30,287 nucleotides of DNA from Oscillospiraceae bacterium (GTDB lineage Bacteria; Bacillota; Clostridia; Oscillospirales; Oscillospiraceae). The notes beneath the pieces are model-generated. The model saw only the letters and a program-made list of their open reading frames with translations. It was not told where the DNA came from and did no database searches. The position numbers were made by a program, and so were the translations under genes. How positions within the stretch are numbered: position 1 is the first letter of the stretch; every line of letters begins with the position of its first letter. This document shows positions 30,113-30,287 of the stretch, piece after piece. The stretch is from positions 1-30,287 of the forward strand of contig JAEDNR010000013.1 in NCBI GenBank assembly GCA_016302405.1, given 5' to 3'.

Positions 30113-30141
30113 TTGCCAATTCATAAAGCCCCGGGTATAAT
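30113..30141 (+). promoter_or_regulatory. Plus-strand promoter towards a gene beyond the right edge
   Basis: TTGCCA, a 17-base spacer, perfect TATAAT. Nothing coding follows within the window; a framed repeat begins 62 bases downstream, the same layout as at 5918. The stretch 29958-30112 shows no convincing gene: two overlapping short plus frames and one minus frame lack support. Confidence 0.6.
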
Positions 30142-30203
30142 GAAAAAGTATACTGGACGGTAAGCCGCATTTTATGCGTGTTGGGCTTCCTGAAGAAACC
30201 GGA

Positions 30204-30287
30204 AAATTGGGAATTTGTCGGGGAGTTTTGGTGCGCGGGTGGATAGACGCCTTGCCCCCCGCACTTGTGAGGGGGGTGTCCCTGCGC
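30204..30287. repeat. Framed composite repeat, left part (runs off the window)
   Basis: Begins with AAATTGGGAATTT (30204-30216), then TGTCGGGGAG. It includes CCCCCC-GCACTTGTGA-GGGGGG, a hairpin not seen in the other cores, so possibly a fifth core type. The right boundary would lie past 30287. Confidence 0.55.

Noticed and set aside
29944..30126. 60-codon plus-strand frame, with internal ATG 29971 (51 codons)
   Set aside because: It begins inside the PTS operator/promoter, has a poorly spaced ribosome site (AGGAAA) and no recognisable features. An overlapping minus frame (29940-30170) has equally little support.

Overview
The window looks like a moderately GC-rich (by eye about 58-60 %) low-copy chromosomal segment of an anaerobic Clostridia species, most likely a gut member of the Oscillospiraceae/Eubacteriales. 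The reasons are the Gram-positive gene types (lipobox solute-binding protein, strong AGGAGG-type ribosome sites, sigma-A promoters of TTGACA/TTGCTT-N17-TATAAT type), the families present (DUF7916, DUF2871, a multidomain CoA-disulfide-reductase-like enzyme, fructose-type PTS split in three genes) and the many short palindromic intergenic repeats. No genus is claimed. No phage, plasmid, CRISPR or complete insertion sequence was seen.

Layout. 1-1917: end of a MITE-like repeat, then ftsH (minus). 1918-2820: repeats and a broken coding remnant. 2821-5549 (plus): membrane acyltransferase, then a DUF7916 + DUF2871 pair under its own promoter. 5589-5846: a tRNA-like structured region, a bidirectional terminator and tRNA-Leu(CAA) on minus. 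6215-7135 (plus): YdhF-type aldo/keto reductase. 7605-8981 (minus): fumC. 9279-11989 (minus): FecCD/BtuCDF-type ABC importer (binding lipoprotein, permease, ATPase, all overlapping). 12435-14993 (minus): an 852-residue flavin/rhodanese/siroheme/ferredoxin fusion enzyme. 15244-16770 (minus): membrane diguanylate cyclase. 17342-20262 (minus): tightly overlapped operon murI-udk-HAD phosphatase-DUF89. 20774-22517 (plus): MFS exporter followed by a broken alpha/beta hydrolase. 22686-24784 (minus): aldo/keto reductase plus iron-containing alcohol dehydrogenase with a 4-base overlap. 25119-29855 (minus): a sugar operon under one consensus promoter: NERD-like membrane protein, PTS EIIA, EIIB, EIIC, class II aldolase, RpiB-family isomerase and a small membrane protein.

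The most unusual feature is a superfamily of intergenic repeats, about ten copies in 30 kb. All are framed by AAATTGGAATTT on the left and AAATTCCAATTT on the right, usually with an extended TTAACGCAGCAAACGG-like arm, but their interiors belong to at least four unrelated palindromic core types (A: TCATTGCGA...TCGCAATGA; B: AATTGACAATTG...; C: TAGGGGAGGCG...; D: CTCCCCCTGTGGGGGAG...). One core carries an additional nested 223-bp MITE-like element, whose near-identical partner ends at the left edge of the window. In at least four cases (ftsH, the 6215 reductase, fumC, murI) the framed repeat lies between a recognisable promoter and its gene, so it would be transcribed as a long, self-complementary mRNA leader. 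A fifth probable case runs off the right edge.

Together the genes are a mixture of housekeeping (ftsH, murI, udk, fumC, tRNA-Leu) and accessory metabolism (PTS sugar uptake with aldolase and isomerase, oxidoreductases, metal/corrinoid uptake, a probable sulfur-redox enzyme). All assignments come from reading the sequence and recalled family motifs; no database search or folding program was run.
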